This document shows positions 1-9,634 of a DNA stretch of 64,000 nucleotides, in pieces (the stretch's first letter is position 1; each line of letters starts with the position of its first letter). The position numbers and the translations under genes were made by a program. This stretch comes from Rossellomorea aquimaris (lineage in GTDB: Bacteria > Bacillota > Bacilli > Bacillales > Bacillaceae_B): contig NZ_JAIVAT010000005.1 in the NCBI RefSeq assembly GCF_020172085.1, forward strand, positions 1-64,000, in the 5' to 3' direction. Under the pieces are notes generated by a model, which saw nothing but the letters and a program-made list of their open reading frames with translations, made no database searches and had not been told where the DNA came from.

Positions 1-44
1 GTTTCTTCCGATCTGATCAACACGACGCTCTTCCGATCTGATCA
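1..44. other. Illumina adapter sequence at contig end
   Basis: Bases 20-39 are identical to the 20-base end of the common Illumina read-1 adapter. The last ten adapter bases also occur at 5-14. Each copy is followed by GATCA, so this looks like a concatenated adapter or tag. It is not bacterial DNA. Genomic sequence probably starts near base 45. Confidence 0.93.
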
Positions 45-137
45 AGCGAGCTTGATCTTGCGGGTGCTCTGACACTGGACGTAAATGAGCCAAAAATCAT
101 TGATGACTTGATGACTCTTCTTTTTATTGTGCTATGA
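45..137 (+). CDS. 3' fragment of an unidentified protein gene
   Basis: An open frame runs from the adapter junction to a TGA at 135-137. It encodes about 30 residues ending in DDLMTLLFIVL. The frame is closed by a stop at 39-41 made by the adapter, so the gene is truncated by the contig end. The piece is acidic, then hydrophobic. I do not recognise the family and it could be chance coding. The stretch 138-315 holds only the AT-rich leader of the next gene. Confidence 0.3.
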   Translation, partial: SELDLAGALTLDVNEPKIIDDLMTLLFIVL

Positions 138-315
138 AAAAATATCCCCACCATAGGCGTATGTCACTATGCAAAGGATTTAGTAAGTGCTATAATTCTT
201 TTGTTTGTTGAAAATATCGTAAGAAAGTGCATGAAATTGTGATTGAAATTTTATATTATGATATCTTTAGCATAGATGTTTTTGTTATGAAGAATATAAA
301 GAGGTGTTGAATGAA

Positions 316-1785
316 TTGTCTCAGAATGAAACGCCGTTGTTTACCGGCTTAATTGAACATAGTAAAAAGAATCCTGTCCAGTTTCATATTCCCGGCCATA
401 AGAAAGGTGCAGGTATGGATCCTGCATTTAAAGATTTCATCGGGGAAAATGCATTATCCATTGATTTGATTAATATTGGTCCTCTGGATGATTTGCATCA
501 ACCGAAAGGGATGATCAAGAAAGCCCAGGATCTCGCAGCAGAGGCGTTTGGTGCAGATCATACATTCTTCTCTGTTCAAGGGACCAGCGGAGCAATCATG
601 ACGATGGTCATGAGTGTTTGTGGGCCAGGGGACAAAATCATTGTTCCAAGAAACGTTCATAAATCCGTCATGTCTGCGATTGTTTTCTCCGGTGCCACCC
701 CTATCTTTATCCATCCGGATATCGATGAGGACCTGGGGATCTCCCATGGTATTACAACCGATGCGGTTGCAAAAGCATTGGAACAAAACCCCGACGCAAA
801 AGGTGTACTTGTGATCAATCCAACCTATTTCGGGATTTCAGCAGACCTTAAAAAAATAGTAGAAATTGCTCATTCTTACCAGGTTCCCGTTCTGGTGGAT
901 GAAGCACATGGCGTTCATATTCATTTCCATGACGATCTTCCGTTATCAGCCATGCAGGCAGGAGCTGATCTTGCAGCAACTAGCGTCCATAAGCTCGGTG
1001 GGTCCATGACGCAAAGCTCCGTTCTTAACATGAAAGAAGGGCTCGTTTCAGCTAAGCGTGTACAGACCATCTTAAGCATGCTGACGACCACTTCTACTTC
1101 ATACTTACTGCTGGCATCCCTTGATGTGGCTAGAAAACGACTTGCTACTGAAGGGCGGGAACTCATCTCTAGAACGATCGAACTCTCCCAGGATATCAGA
1201 AGACAAATCAATGAAGTGGATGGATTATACTGCGTAGGAGAAGAAATACTTGGCACCAAAGCCACATATGCTTATGATCCGACGAAGTTGATTGTATCGG
1301 TCAAGGATCTTGGAATCAGCGGTTTTGATGCGGAAAAGTGGTTGAGAGAAGCACATAATATCGAGGTTGAAATGTCTGACCTTTACAATATTCTTTGTAT
1401 CATCACACCTGGCGATACGGAACATGAAGGCAATCAATTGGTTTCAGCCCTAAAGGAACTTGTTACAAGCCTTAAGAAGCATGGGGAAATGGCTCCTGTT
1501 AAAGTGATGCTGCCCGATATACCGGTGCTGTCTATCACACCAAGGGATGCATTTTACGCCGATACCGAGGTGATCCCGATTGATGAATCTGTAGGAAGAA
1601 CCATTGCAGAGTTCATCATGGTCTATCCTCCAGGTATTCCTATTTTCATTCCTGGGGAAATCATCACCCAGGAAAATATCCATTATATCAAAACCAACAT
1701 AGAAGCCGGCCTGCCAGTGCAGGGACCCGAAGATTATGATTTACGGCATTTAAGAGTCATCAAGGAACATCGCGCCATACGATAA
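316..1785 (+). CDS. speA: Arginine decarboxylase SpeA (PLP-dependent)
   Basis: This cytosolic enzyme decarboxylates arginine to agmatine, the first step of polyamine synthesis in Bacillus. It belongs to the Orn/Lys/Arg decarboxylase class I family. The N-terminal region has FHIPGHKKGAG, and the PLP lysine lies in SVHKLGGS (about residue 226). The C-terminal small domain follows, and the ~489-residue length is normal. Start choice: the site GAGGTG at 301-306 overlaps a GTG at 304 and abuts a TTG at 307, but is nine bases before the TTG at 316. That TTG gives MSQNETPLF, matching B. subtilis SpeA (MSQHETPLY). It converges with SR1 and shares its terminator. Lysine specificity cannot be excluded from sequence alone. 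Confidence 0.93.
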   Translation: MSQNETPLFTGLIEHSKKNPVQFHIPGHKKGAGMDPAFKDFIGENALSIDLINIGPLDDLHQPKGMIKKAQDLAAEAFGADHTFFSVQGTSGAIMTMVMSVCGPGDKIIVPRNVHKSVMSAIVFSGATPIFIHPDIDEDLGISHGITTDAVAKALEQNPDAKGVLVINPTYFGISADLKKIVEIAHSYQVPVLVDEAHGVHIHFHDDLPLSAMQAGADLAATSVHKLGGSMTQSSVLNMKEGLVSAKRVQTILSMLTTTSTSYLLLASLDVARKRLATEGRELISRTIELSQDIRRQINEVDGLYCVGEEILGTKATYAYDPTKLIVSVKDLGISGFDAEKWLREAHNIEVEMSDLYNILCIITPGDTEHEGNQLVSALKELVTSLKKHGEMAPVKVMLPDIPVLSITPRDAFYADTEVIPIDESVGRTIAEFIMVYPPGIPIFIPGEIITQENIHYIKTNIEAGLPVQGPEDYDLRHLRVIKEHRAIR

Positions 1786-1824
1786 AAAAAGGATGAAGAA
1801 GGTCACACCTTCTTCATCCTTTTT
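1786..1824. terminator. Bidirectional terminator, speA / SR1
   Basis: A perfect stem of about 18 bp, with arms starting AAAAAGGATG and ending CATCCTTTTT, has a three-base loop. The U tract forms on either strand. It can end both speA (+) and SR1 (-). Confidence 0.9.
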
Positions 1825-1877
1825 ATTTATTTAGAACCCCTTAAGACTCTATTAACTCCCGCTCCCCTAAGCAGGCA

Positions 1878-1997
1878 TTAATCATCTAATTCTTGTTCGT
1901 CGTTGCAGTCACAGCAGTTAGAGAATAAAACAGAAACCTTCTCATCTTCATAATGCTCAATAGTGCTTAGGCATGATTGACATACAATTGTTCCCAT
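1878..1997 (-). CDS. sr1P: SR1P peptide, 39 residues, encoded by SR1
   Basis: A 39-codon frame starts MGTIVCQSC and ends ELDD. Two cysteine clusters, Cys6-X2-Cys9 and Cys28-Cys29-X-Cys31, are typical of SR1P peptides and suggest metal binding. A strong ribosome site (AGGAGAGG) stands six bases before the ATG. In B. subtilis SR1P binds glyceraldehyde-3-phosphate dehydrogenase GapA. It stabilises gapA mRNA and promotes the GapA-RNase J1 interaction. RNase J1 itself is encoded 11 kb away in this window. The start MGTIVCQ is nearly invariant in the family, so I am confident despite the small size. Confidence 0.88.
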   Translation of the reverse strand: MGTIVCQSCLSTIEHYEDEKVSVLFSNCCDCNDEQELDD

Positions 1998-2025
1998 TCT
2001 TTTTCCTCTCCTTCAAGTGTTGTTT

Positions 2026-2040
2026 TTGTAAACGCTTTAT
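2026..2040. promoter_or_regulatory. CcpA cre-like site in SR1
   Basis: The site TTGTAAACGCTTTAT matches the consensus WTGNAANCGNWNNCW at all but one position. It lies about 10-20 bases after the predicted SR1 start point, a position that would block elongation. SR1 is known to be glucose-repressed in B. subtilis, mainly by CcpN and less by CcpA. Confidence 0.6.
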
Positions 2041-2053
2041 CTTATCTGTTTCT

Positions 2054-2082
2054 ATAATAATATAACACATTTAAAATATCAA
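2054..2082 (-). promoter_or_regulatory. SigA promoter of SR1
   Basis: On the minus strand TTGATA (2077-2082) is followed after exactly 17 bases by TATTAT (2054-2059). The start point is predicted near 2047, about 50 bases before the SR1P start codon. Confidence 0.7.
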
Positions 2083-2184
2083 GCCTAAATTGTATAACAT
2101 ATTTAACTTTTTCTCCTTGCAATCATTCATACTATTAATTTTAATATTTTATGTAAGGGTTTTCTTGTATATGCAAAAGTTCAT

Positions 2185-2220
2185 AAAAAAACCGCATAAA
2201 TGAAGTGACTCATCTATGCG
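2185..2220 (-). terminator. Terminator after polysaccharide deacetylase
   Basis: The stem CCGCATA/TATGCGG is followed on the minus strand by six U. It lies directly after the stop codon at 2227. Confidence 0.85.
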
Positions 2221-2226
2221 GCTCGA

Positions 2227-3060
2227 CTATTCGATTGTTTTAATCCGCTTTGGATCCAATGTTTCATATCCCTTTGCACGAAGGCCGTTCACTATGTCAA
2301 CCAGTGCTTCGCTTGTCCAGGTACGATCGTGCATGAGGAGGTTTGCCCCATTATTCAAAAAAGGGCTGTTTACCATGATATCCGTAATGGCGGCTTTATT
2401 TTGATATTGCTTTTCCCAATCATAACCATATGTCCAATTCATCAAGGACATTTTTTCTTTTGCGGCAAGCTGCCGGCTATAATCCGTATTCTGGCCGAAA
2501 GGAGCTCTGAAGAATTTCGGCCTTTCTCCAGTGATGGATTCCACTAAATCACTTACAGACAGAATTTCTTCTTTTTGCTTTTCAGGTGGAAGATCCTTTA
2601 AGCTGCTATGACTATACGTATGATTCCCAATCATGAATCCCATATCATAAATCTTTTTTAACGTTTCCTTTTCCTCCGGTGTATCGAGGAAATGTCCATT
2701 CACAAAGAAGATGGCTGGTGCATTTAACGCTTTTAAGTCTTTTGCCATTTGGAGAGCATGCTGATCAGGGGCATCATCAAACGTTAGCAACACTACTTTA
2801 GGGTTGGCATCACCGATTGGATTAATACTCCAATTATTTTCATTTATCTTATAGTCCTGGGTCTGTATCACTTCTTTTGTTGGCTCAGCTTTTTCGTTTG
2901 AGTCAGGTTTTTCGGTATTAGCGCTATCACTTGGCTTTTGAACCTCTTGTTTCACTTCAGTCTGATCGGAAGTCTCGGATACCGGTTTGGTGCCCGTGTG
3001 TTCACTTCCGCAAGCTGTCAGGAGTATAAGGGTTAATCCGGATGCTAAAATCTTTTTCAT
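2227..3060 (-). CDS. Polysaccharide deacetylase lipoprotein (NodB/CE4)
   Basis: This is a predicted extracellular, lipid-anchored carbohydrate esterase acting on N-acetylated cell-wall or exopolysaccharide sugars. The signal peptide ends in a lipobox (LLTAC, Cys near residue 17). A linker of about 65 residues rich in Ser, Glu and Lys follows. The NodB domain starts near residue 85: motif 1 LTFDDAP, motif 2 HTYSHSS (metal His), motif 3 RAPFGQ, motif 4 around YGYDW and motif 5 LLMHD. All catalytic positions look intact. ATG 3060 is preferred over GTG 3069 because AAAGGTG is well spaced only for the ATG. It may be co-transcribed with the small membrane protein upstream. The polymer cleaved is unknown. 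Confidence 0.88.
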   Translation of the reverse strand: MKKILASGLTLILLTACGSEHTGTKPVSETSDQTEVKQEVQKPSDSANTEKPDSNEKAEPTKEVIQTQDYKINENNWSINPIGDANPKVVLLTFDDAPDQHALQMAKDLKALNAPAIFFVNGHFLDTPEEKETLKKIYDMGFMIGNHTYSHSSLKDLPPEKQKEEILSVSDLVESITGERPKFFRAPFGQNTDYSRQLAAKEKMSLMNWTYGYDWEKQYQNKAAITDIMVNSPFLNNGANLLMHDRTWTSEALVDIVNGLRAKGYETLDPKRIKTIE

Positions 3061-3125
3061 GTCTCTCACCTTTCCCTATTCACTTTGAATATTTTAACAT
3101 ATTCCAAAGAGAATCTGGGAAAGAA

Positions 3126-3374
3126 TTAAAATATTTCCATTATATTTTCAAAGGCGATTTTGAAAATAAAAAAGCATGTCAGACTAAATGAAGTTATAAA
3201 TAATGTAAGCTTTCTTGATTGAACGATCTTCTTCGCAGACATAAAGGCAAGATAAAAAAACAGGACAAACATGATCCATTTATATTCTAAATGATCCTTT
3301 TCTGAAATCCACTCTGCTATGGAAAACACACTCCAAAGTACCATCTGAACCAAGAAAGCAATATACGATTTCAT
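3126..3374 (-). CDS. Small membrane protein, 82 residues
   Basis: Three hydrophobic stretches (about residues 4-20, 32-48 and 57-76) predict a small integral membrane protein with a short charged segment, ISEKDHLEYK, after the first helix. The ribosome site AAAGGATG is correctly placed before the ATG. It ends 65 bases before the deacetylase start, so the two may form one transcript. I do not recognise a family. Confidence 0.6.
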   Translation of the reverse strand: MKSYIAFLVQMVLWSVFSIAEWISEKDHLEYKWIMFVLFFYLAFMSAKKIVQSRKLTLFITSFSLTCFFIFKIAFENIMEIF

Positions 3375-3674
3375 AATTAAACATCCTTTAAATGAATTAT
3401 TGATCTATTATGCTTTTCTATATACCCGTCCTGCGAGAATAAAACCAATTGTCCAGCATATGAATTGTTTTATGATTTTGCTGTATTAACATAGTATATT
3501 CTTTTCCGATTACTTTCATTATGTATGTCTTTTCATTTTTGTAACATTTTAATGACTCGGCTCTTTTTAATTTTACCCTATGATAAAATGTGACGTAAGA
3601 TCAGTTAAAAAGTCAATTCTCTACAAAATTCATTCTTCACGTTCATAGCATCGTTTAAGAAAAGAGGATGATGT
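3375..3674. other. Divergent intergenic region
   Basis: This 300-bp AT-rich spacer separates two divergently transcribed small genes and must carry both promoters. Only a weak -10-like TATGATAAAAT near 3580 for the plus-strand lipoprotein stands out. No operator or hairpin was seen. Confidence 0.5.
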
Positions 3675-4061
3675 ATGAAACATATACTAACTTTTTTGAT
3701 ACTTACTTCCACAATGTTGCTTTTGACTTCGTGTGATGATATCTCTACCGATAAAGTGGCTTTAGCACAGGATCAATTTATTGAAAAACAGGTTATCTTT
3801 TTTACAGATGAACGAAATGTCTCAAGAGAAATACCCTATTACGATGCGATCATTGAACTAAAAAAACGGTACCCTGATCATTTTAAGCAGTTGAAAGTCG
3901 TTAGTTTAAACACTGAAGCCACAACTAAAATCGCTGATCCACCCCCTGCCTCACCAGCCATAGTAGTGGTGGAAAATAATCAGATTATTTGTAAAGTCGA
4001 AGGGCACAAATCTAAAGAAAACATTATACAGCCTGTTACTAAGGCTATTAAATCGTGGTAA
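3675..4061 (+). CDS. Small thioredoxin-like lipoprotein (slp position)
   Basis: This 128-residue protein has a lipoprotein signal peptide (LLLTSC, lipid Cys near residue 20), so it should sit on the outer face of the membrane. The mature part has the spacing of a short thioredoxin-like fold (QVIFFTDERN, then ASPAIVVVENNQII with a cis-Pro-like ASPA), but no CxxC pair, so no redox role is expected. It is next to pdhD, where B. subtilis has slp, a small peptidoglycan-associated lipoprotein. Orthology is inferred from position and size. The ribosome site AAAGAGGATG fits the ATG. Confidence 0.65.
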   Translation: MKHILTFLILTSTMLLLTSCDDISTDKVALAQDQFIEKQVIFFTDERNVSREIPYYDAIIELKKRYPDHFKQLKVVSLNTEATTKIADPPPASPAIVVVENNQIICKVEGHKSKENIIQPVTKAIKSW

Positions 4062-4082
4062 TCATCATTTCATATAGTAAAA

Positions 4083-4120
4083 ATAGGACCGGGGCTTCTT
4101 AGCTCCGGTCCTATTCTTTT
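4083..4120 (+). terminator. Terminator after slp-like gene
   Basis: The stem AATAGGACCGG/CCGGTCCTATT is followed by CTTTT. Confidence 0.85.
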
Positions 4121-4129
4121 GCAGAACAA

Positions 4130-4164
4130 TAAAAAGGATGAACCCCTAAAAAGGGGATCATCCT
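4130..4164 (-). terminator. Terminator of the pdh operon
   Basis: The stem AGGATGA..CCCCT/AGGGG..TCATCCT is followed by a U tract on the minus strand, 13 bases after the pdhD stop. Confidence 0.85.
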
Positions 4165-4176
4165 GAGTATTTACGA

Positions 4177-5586
4177 TTATTTAATGATATGGATTGGGCT
4201 TCCCATCGCAACTTCCGCTGCTTCCATGGAAATCTCACCTAAAGTTGGATGTGCATGAATCGTCATCGCAACATCTTCGGCCGTCATTCCGGACTCGATT
4301 GCAAGTCCTAGTTCTGCGATCATATCTGATGCTCCAGAACCAACAATTTGAGCTCCGATAATTAAACCGTCTTCTTTACGAGTAACAAGCTTCATGAAGC
4401 CATCACTTGCATTAAGAGCTAATGCACGGCCATTAGCAGCGAATGGGAATTTAGCAGCGGTTACTTCGATGCCTTCTTCTTTCGCTTGAGCTTCAGAATA
4501 CCCCACTGTTGCTAATTCAGGGTCTGTGAAGCATACAGCCGGAATACCAAGGTAGTCGATTTCTGCAGGTTCACCTGAGATGACCTCAGCAGCAATTTTA
4601 CCCTCGTATGATGCTTTGTGAGCAAGTGGTGGTCCGTCAACGATATCACCAATCGCGAAGATGTTCGGGATGTTCGTGCGGCATTGTTTATCAATTTTGA
4701 TAACTCCGCGGTCTGTCATCTCGATCCCAGCTTCTTCAAGACCAATTTCGTCCGTGTTTGGACGACGGCCAACCGTTACTAGGACGTAATCTGCCTCAAC
4801 AGATGTTTCTTCGCCATTCACTTCATATTTCACAACGACTCCGCTGTCACTTTCTTCAACGCCTTTAGCCATTGCTTTTGTTACAACTTCGACGCCTTTT
4901 TTCTTAAGTTCTTTTTTCACAACGGAAGTCATCTGCTTTTCGAATCCGCTAAGGATATCGTCAGCACCTTCCAAGATTGTTACTTGAGATCCTAGGTTTG
5001 CATAAGCAGTTCCAAGCTCAGTTCCGATGTAACCTCCACCAATTACAACAAGCTTGCTTGGGATTTCTTCCAATGCAAGTGCGCCTGTAGAGTCAAGGAC
5101 GCGTTTAGAAAACTTGAAGCTAGGGATTTCAATCGGACGTGAACCAGTTGCAAGGATCAAGTTCTTGAATTTGTATGTTTGAGCTGAGTTGTCATCCATT
5201 ACACGTAGTGTATTGGCATCTACAAGGTAAGCTTCACCGCGAACGATTTCAGCTTTATTTCCTTTAAGAAGTCCTTCAACACCGCCGGTTAATTTCTTAA
5301 CGACGCCAGCTTTCCACTCTTGAACTTTATCGAAATTCACTTTTACATTTTCAGCAACGATACCCATGTCATCAGAGTGTTGCGCCTGATGGAAACGGTG
5401 ACCTGCTGTGATAAGAGCCTTAGATGGGATACAGCCAACATTTAAGCATACTCCACCCATGTTTTCTTTTTCGATGATTGTCACTTTTTGCCCGAGCTGT
5501 GCTGCACGGATTGCAGCTACATATCCTCCGGGACCTGAACCAACTACGATTGTATCTGTTTCGATTGGGAAATCTCCTACTACCAT
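4177..5586 (-). CDS. pdhD: Dihydrolipoamide dehydrogenase E3 (PdhD)
   Basis: This flavoprotein reoxidises the dihydrolipoyl arm of the pyruvate dehydrogenase E2 core and passes electrons to NAD+. It normally also serves 2-oxoglutarate dehydrogenase. The sequence shows the FAD-binding GSGPGG near residue 16, the redox disulfide CLNVGC (Cys47/Cys52) and the NAD-binding motif [12 protein letters not shown] near residue 185. The dimer-interface catalytic pair is in HAHPTLGE near the C-terminus. The length of 469 is standard. GGAGG lies nine bases before the ATG, and only four bases separate it from pdhC. Confidence 0.98.
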   Translation of the reverse strand: MVVGDFPIETDTIVVGSGPGGYVAAIRAAQLGQKVTIIEKENMGGVCLNVGCIPSKALITAGHRFHQAQHSDDMGIVAENVKVNFDKVQEWKAGVVKKLTGGVEGLLKGNKAEIVRGEAYLVDANTLRVMDDNSAQTYKFKNLILATGSRPIEIPSFKFSKRVLDSTGALALEEIPSKLVVIGGGYIGTELGTAYANLGSQVTILEGADDILSGFEKQMTSVVKKELKKKGVEVVTKAMAKGVEESDSGVVVKYEVNGEETSVEADYVLVTVGRRPNTDEIGLEEAGIEMTDRGVIKIDKQCRTNIPNIFAIGDIVDGPPLAHKASYEGKIAAEVISGEPAEIDYLGIPAVCFTDPELATVGYSEAQAKEEGIEVTAAKFPFAANGRALALNASDGFMKLVTRKEDGLIIGAQIVGSGASDMIAELGLAIESGMTAEDVAMTIHAHPTLGEISMEAAEVAMGSPIHIIK

Positions 5587-5590
5587 TGTA

Positions 5591-6928
5591 TTACGCCTCC
5601 ATTAATAATAATTCTGGATCGTTCAACAAACGCTTGATGTGGTTAAGTGCATGTTGAGCAGTAGCTCCGTCGATCATGCGGTGATCGAAGCTCAATGATA
5701 ATGCTAACACAGGTGCCGCTACAATTTCACCATTTTTAACCACAGGTTTTTCGGCAATGCGTCCAACCCCAAGGATAGCAACCTCTGGATGGTTAATAAC
5801 CGGAGTGAACCATTGTCCACCGGCAGAACCGATATTCGTAATCGTGCATGATGCACCTTTCATTTCATCGCCTGACAGTTTACCGTCACGCGCTTTACCA
5901 GCAAGTTCATTGATTTCATTTGAAATCGAGAACATCGATTTACGGTCTGCATTTTTCACAACCGGTACTAATAGACCTTTGTCTGTATCCGCAGCGATAC
6001 CGATGTTGTAATAATGTTTTTGAACGATTTCACTTGTAGCATCGTCAATAGACGTATTAAGAGCTGGATACTCGCGCAATGCACTTGTCAATGCTTTTAC
6101 GATGTATGGTAAGAACGTTAATTTGATTCCTTTTTCAGCAGCAACTTCTTTGAACTTCTTGCGGTGAGCCCAAAGTTTCGTCACATCGATTTCATCCATT
6201 AATGTTACGTGAGGAGCTGTATGCTTAGAGTTTACCATTGCTTTGGCAATTGCTTTACGCATTCCACTCATTTTCTCACGAGTTTCTGGGTATTCACCTT
6301 CAGGAGCTTTAGGAGCTGCAGCTTTAGAATCAGCCTCTGGAGCTTTTTCTTCTGTCTTCGCTTCTTCTTTTGCTTCCGCAGGTTTAGCGTCTCCGCTTAG
6401 GAATGCATCGATATCTTCTTTCACGACACGTCCGTTTTTACCTGATCCGGATACTTGGCGAATTTCAACACCGTTCTCTCTTGCATACTTACGTACAGAA
6501 GGCATCGCGATTACACGCTTATTAGTGTCAACTTCAGATTCTTCGGAAGCTTCAGGGGACGCATCTTTCTTAACATCCTGTCCTTGTTCAGCAGTCGCTT
6601 GAACTTGCCCTTCCGTTTTCTCTTCCGTTTTCTCTTCCGCTTTCTCTTCTTTCTTGTCTTCTCCGCCCTTGAATTGCAGGTCTTCATAACCAGGTGCGTC
6701 GAACTTGATCAGTGTGTCGCCTACAACGGCTACCGTACCTTCGTCTACAAGAAGCTCTTCAACCGTTCCTGCTACCGGAGATGGGATTTCTACTACAGCT
6801 TTATCATTTTGGACTTCACATAGTACATCGTCTTCTTCCACTTTATCGCCAGGTTTCACAAACCATTTGACGATTTCACCTTCATGAATACCTTCACCAA
6901 TGTCTGGTAATTTGAATTCGAATGACAT
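5591..6928 (-). CDS. pdhC: Dihydrolipoamide acetyltransferase E2 (PdhC)
   Basis: This is the core subunit of the pyruvate dehydrogenase complex. It transfers the acetyl group from E1 to CoA. There is one lipoyl domain (residues ~3-75, lipoyl Lys43 in QNDKAVVE), then a flexible linker rich in Ala, Lys and Glu. The peripheral-subunit-binding domain follows (about 138-180, [11 protein letters not shown]), then a second linker and the catalytic domain (about 215-445) with HRMIDG near the end. AGGAGG is well placed before the ATG. A 156-bp gap with two hairpins separates it from pdhB, unlike the other junctions of the operon. Confidence 0.98.
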   Translation of the reverse strand: MSFEFKLPDIGEGIHEGEIVKWFVKPGDKVEEDDVLCEVQNDKAVVEIPSPVAGTVEELLVDEGTVAVVGDTLIKFDAPGYEDLQFKGGEDKKEEKAEEKTEEKTEGQVQATAEQGQDVKKDASPEASEESEVDTNKRVIAMPSVRKYARENGVEIRQVSGSGKNGRVVKEDIDAFLSGDAKPAEAKEEAKTEEKAPEADSKAAAPKAPEGEYPETREKMSGMRKAIAKAMVNSKHTAPHVTLMDEIDVTKLWAHRKKFKEVAAEKGIKLTFLPYIVKALTSALREYPALNTSIDDATSEIVQKHYYNIGIAADTDKGLLVPVVKNADRKSMFSISNEINELAGKARDGKLSGDEMKGASCTITNIGSAGGQWFTPVINHPEVAILGVGRIAEKPVVKNGEIVAAPVLALSLSFDHRMIDGATAQHALNHIKRLLNDPELLLMEA

Positions 6929-7017
6929 GGACTCGACCTCCTGTATTGAATAATGATTAAAATAGATGAATGTTTAAGTTAATCTGTCTCTATCTCTACT
7001 ATCTATAATTGGAAAAG

Positions 7018-7078
7018 AGAAGGGTGGAATGCCCTTCTGTTTTCATTTGCGTATTAACGGAGGAGCTTCTCTGCTCCT
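7018..7078 (-). promoter_or_regulatory. Two hairpins in the pdhB-pdhC gap
   Basis: On the minus strand, AGGAGC/GCTCCT (7061-7078) closes a six-base loop just after the pdhB stop. AGAAGGG/CCCTTCT (7018-7038) follows, with a weak CUUUU tail. They could be a leaky terminator, a processing site or a barrier to 3' decay. In B. subtilis an internal promoter exists in this region, and I see no clear -35/-10 pair here. Confidence 0.55.
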
Positions 7079-7084
7079 TCTCAA

Positions 7085-8062
7085 TTAGAAGTTAAGTACT
7101 TTTTTCGCCGTTTCAATAACGTCCTTGTGATTCGGTAACCAGACTGGCTCTGCTTGAGAGAAAGAGAATACTGTATCTGGTGCCGCAACACGAAGTACTG
7201 GTGCTTCTAGGCTAAGAATTGCACGGTCGTTGATTTCAGCAACAACATTCGCAGCGATACCCGCTTGCTTTTGAGCTTCTTGAACTACGATTGCACGGTT
7301 TGTTTTCTCAACAGATGCCATGATCGTGTCAATGTCAAGTGGACTTACAGTACGCAGGTCGATTACCTCAACTGAATGTCCTTCTTTTTCAAGCTCATCA
7401 GCGGCTTTCAATGATTCGTGTACCATTGCTCCGTATGAGATGATCGTAAGGTCTGTACCTTCACGTTTCACATCCGCCTTACCAATTTCAATTGTGTATT
7501 CCTCTTCAGGAACCTCTTGACGGAATGAACGGTATAATTTCATATGCTCTAAGAAAATGACAGGGTCATTATCACGGATAGATGAGATTAAAAGTCCTTT
7601 AGCGTCGTAAGGAGTAGATGGAATAACCACTTTAAGACCTGGTTGTTGTGCCATCAATCCTTCTAAGCTGTCCGCATGAAGTTCTGGAGTATGTACTCCA
7701 CCACCGAATGGGGAACGGATCGTGATCGGTGACGTATACGTGCCACCTGAACGGTAGCGCATACGCGCCATTTGTCCACTTACTGAATCCATTACTTCAT
7801 ATACGAAACCGAAGAATTGGATTTCAGGTACTGGACGGTATCCTTCTAATGCTAAACCGATTGCTAAACCACCGATTCCTGATTCTGCAAGTGGAGTATC
7901 GAATACACGGTCTTCACCGAATTCTTTCTGAAGTCCTTCCGTTGCACGGAATACACCACCGTTAAGACCTACGTCTTCACCAAAAACTAAAACGTCTTCG
8001 TTGTTGCGTAGTTCTGTGCGCAGTGCATCAGTGATCGCTTGAATCATTGTCATTTGCGCCAT
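7085..8062 (-). CDS. pdhB: Pyruvate dehydrogenase E1 beta (PdhB)
   Basis: This is the beta chain of the thiamine-diphosphate-dependent E1, which decarboxylates pyruvate and acetylates the lipoyl arm of E2. The 325 residues match the family. The N-terminal transketolase pyrimidine-binding domain includes [16 protein letters not shown] and the [14 protein letters not shown] region. The C-terminal transketolase domain begins near residue 200. The start is three bases after the pdhA stop, so translation is probably coupled. Confidence 0.98.
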   Translation of the reverse strand: MAQMTMIQAITDALRTELRNNEDVLVFGEDVGLNGGVFRATEGLQKEFGEDRVFDTPLAESGIGGLAIGLALEGYRPVPEIQFFGFVYEVMDSVSGQMARMRYRSGGTYTSPITIRSPFGGGVHTPELHADSLEGLMAQQPGLKVVIPSTPYDAKGLLISSIRDNDPVIFLEHMKLYRSFRQEVPEEEYTIEIGKADVKREGTDLTIISYGAMVHESLKAADELEKEGHSVEVIDLRTVSPLDIDTIMASVEKTNRAIVVQEAQKQAGIAANVVAEINDRAILSLEAPVLRVAAPDTVFSFSQAEPVWLPNHKDVIETAKKVLNF

Positions 8063-8065
8063 GGC

Positions 8066-9190
<1,125 letters not shown>

Positions 9191-9399
9191 CTATCCTTCC
9201 TTTATACATTTATTTTGGTTTTTTTACATACATTGTTTAGATTACCCAAATTCAGTATGACTACCACAATACTTGCGGATACACACACTAATAGTAGTTT
9301 TCCACAAATACCAAGAAAGAAAACCCGAAATTACATCCGAGTTCATCTGTATTAATCAAAATTTTAACTCGACTAATACAATTCATGAATACCTTACTT

Positions 9400-9429
9400 A
9401 GTTTACAATATTAAAAATCAGTTAGTCAA
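9400..9429 (-). promoter_or_regulatory. Candidate promoter of pdhABCD
   Basis: On the minus strand TTGACT (9424-9429) and TAAACT (9400-9405) are 18 bases apart. This would give an untranslated leader of about 210 bases before pdhA. The gene-free stretch 9182-9634 otherwise shows only the ykyA terminator. Confidence 0.42.
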
Positions 9430-9586
9430 CGACAAAGTATTATAAATTAATGTTTCTTCACTACCTCATTTATACTTTCTACCAATTATTTTCAAAACTG
9501 TATCAATACACAGTCATCACCTGTTATATATAAACCAACAAAAAATCCTCTCCTGTTATAGAGTAATGAATCTCTCCCAGCATAAA

Positions 9587-9624
9587 AAAAGATGAAGGAT
9601 GGCCAACTGCCTTCCTTCATCTTT
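9587..9624 (-). terminator. Terminator after ykyA
   Basis: The stem begins AAAAGATGAAGG on one side and ends CCTTCATCTTTT on the other, with a short loop. The U tract continues on the minus strand. It separates ykyA from the pdh operon. Confidence 0.85.
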
Positions 9625-9634
9625 TATGTACATA

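Larger units (their letters stand above)
1786..2047 (-). ncRNA. sr1: SR1 dual-function regulatory RNA
   Basis: A transcript of about 260 nt is predicted from a promoter at 2054-2082 to the shared terminator next to speA. In B. subtilis SR1 (205 nt) lies in this same pdhD-speA interval. There it base-pairs with ahrC mRNA to block translation of the arginine-catabolism activator, and it also encodes SR1P, which binds GapA. Here the identification rests on position, the encoded SR1P peptide and a terminator of the right kind. The pairing region with ahrC was not tested. A cre-like site just after the predicted start point suggests carbon control. Confidence 0.82.

Noticed and set aside
6209-6823. 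Plus-strand Phe/Ser-rich frames inside pdhC
   Set aside because: They are antisense to the Ala/Lys/Glu-rich linkers of E2, a common source of false frames.
9330-9372. CGAGTT/AACTCG inverted repeat in the pdhA leader as a regulatory stem
   Set aside because: It is only six base pairs around a 30-base AT-rich loop, which is expected by chance.
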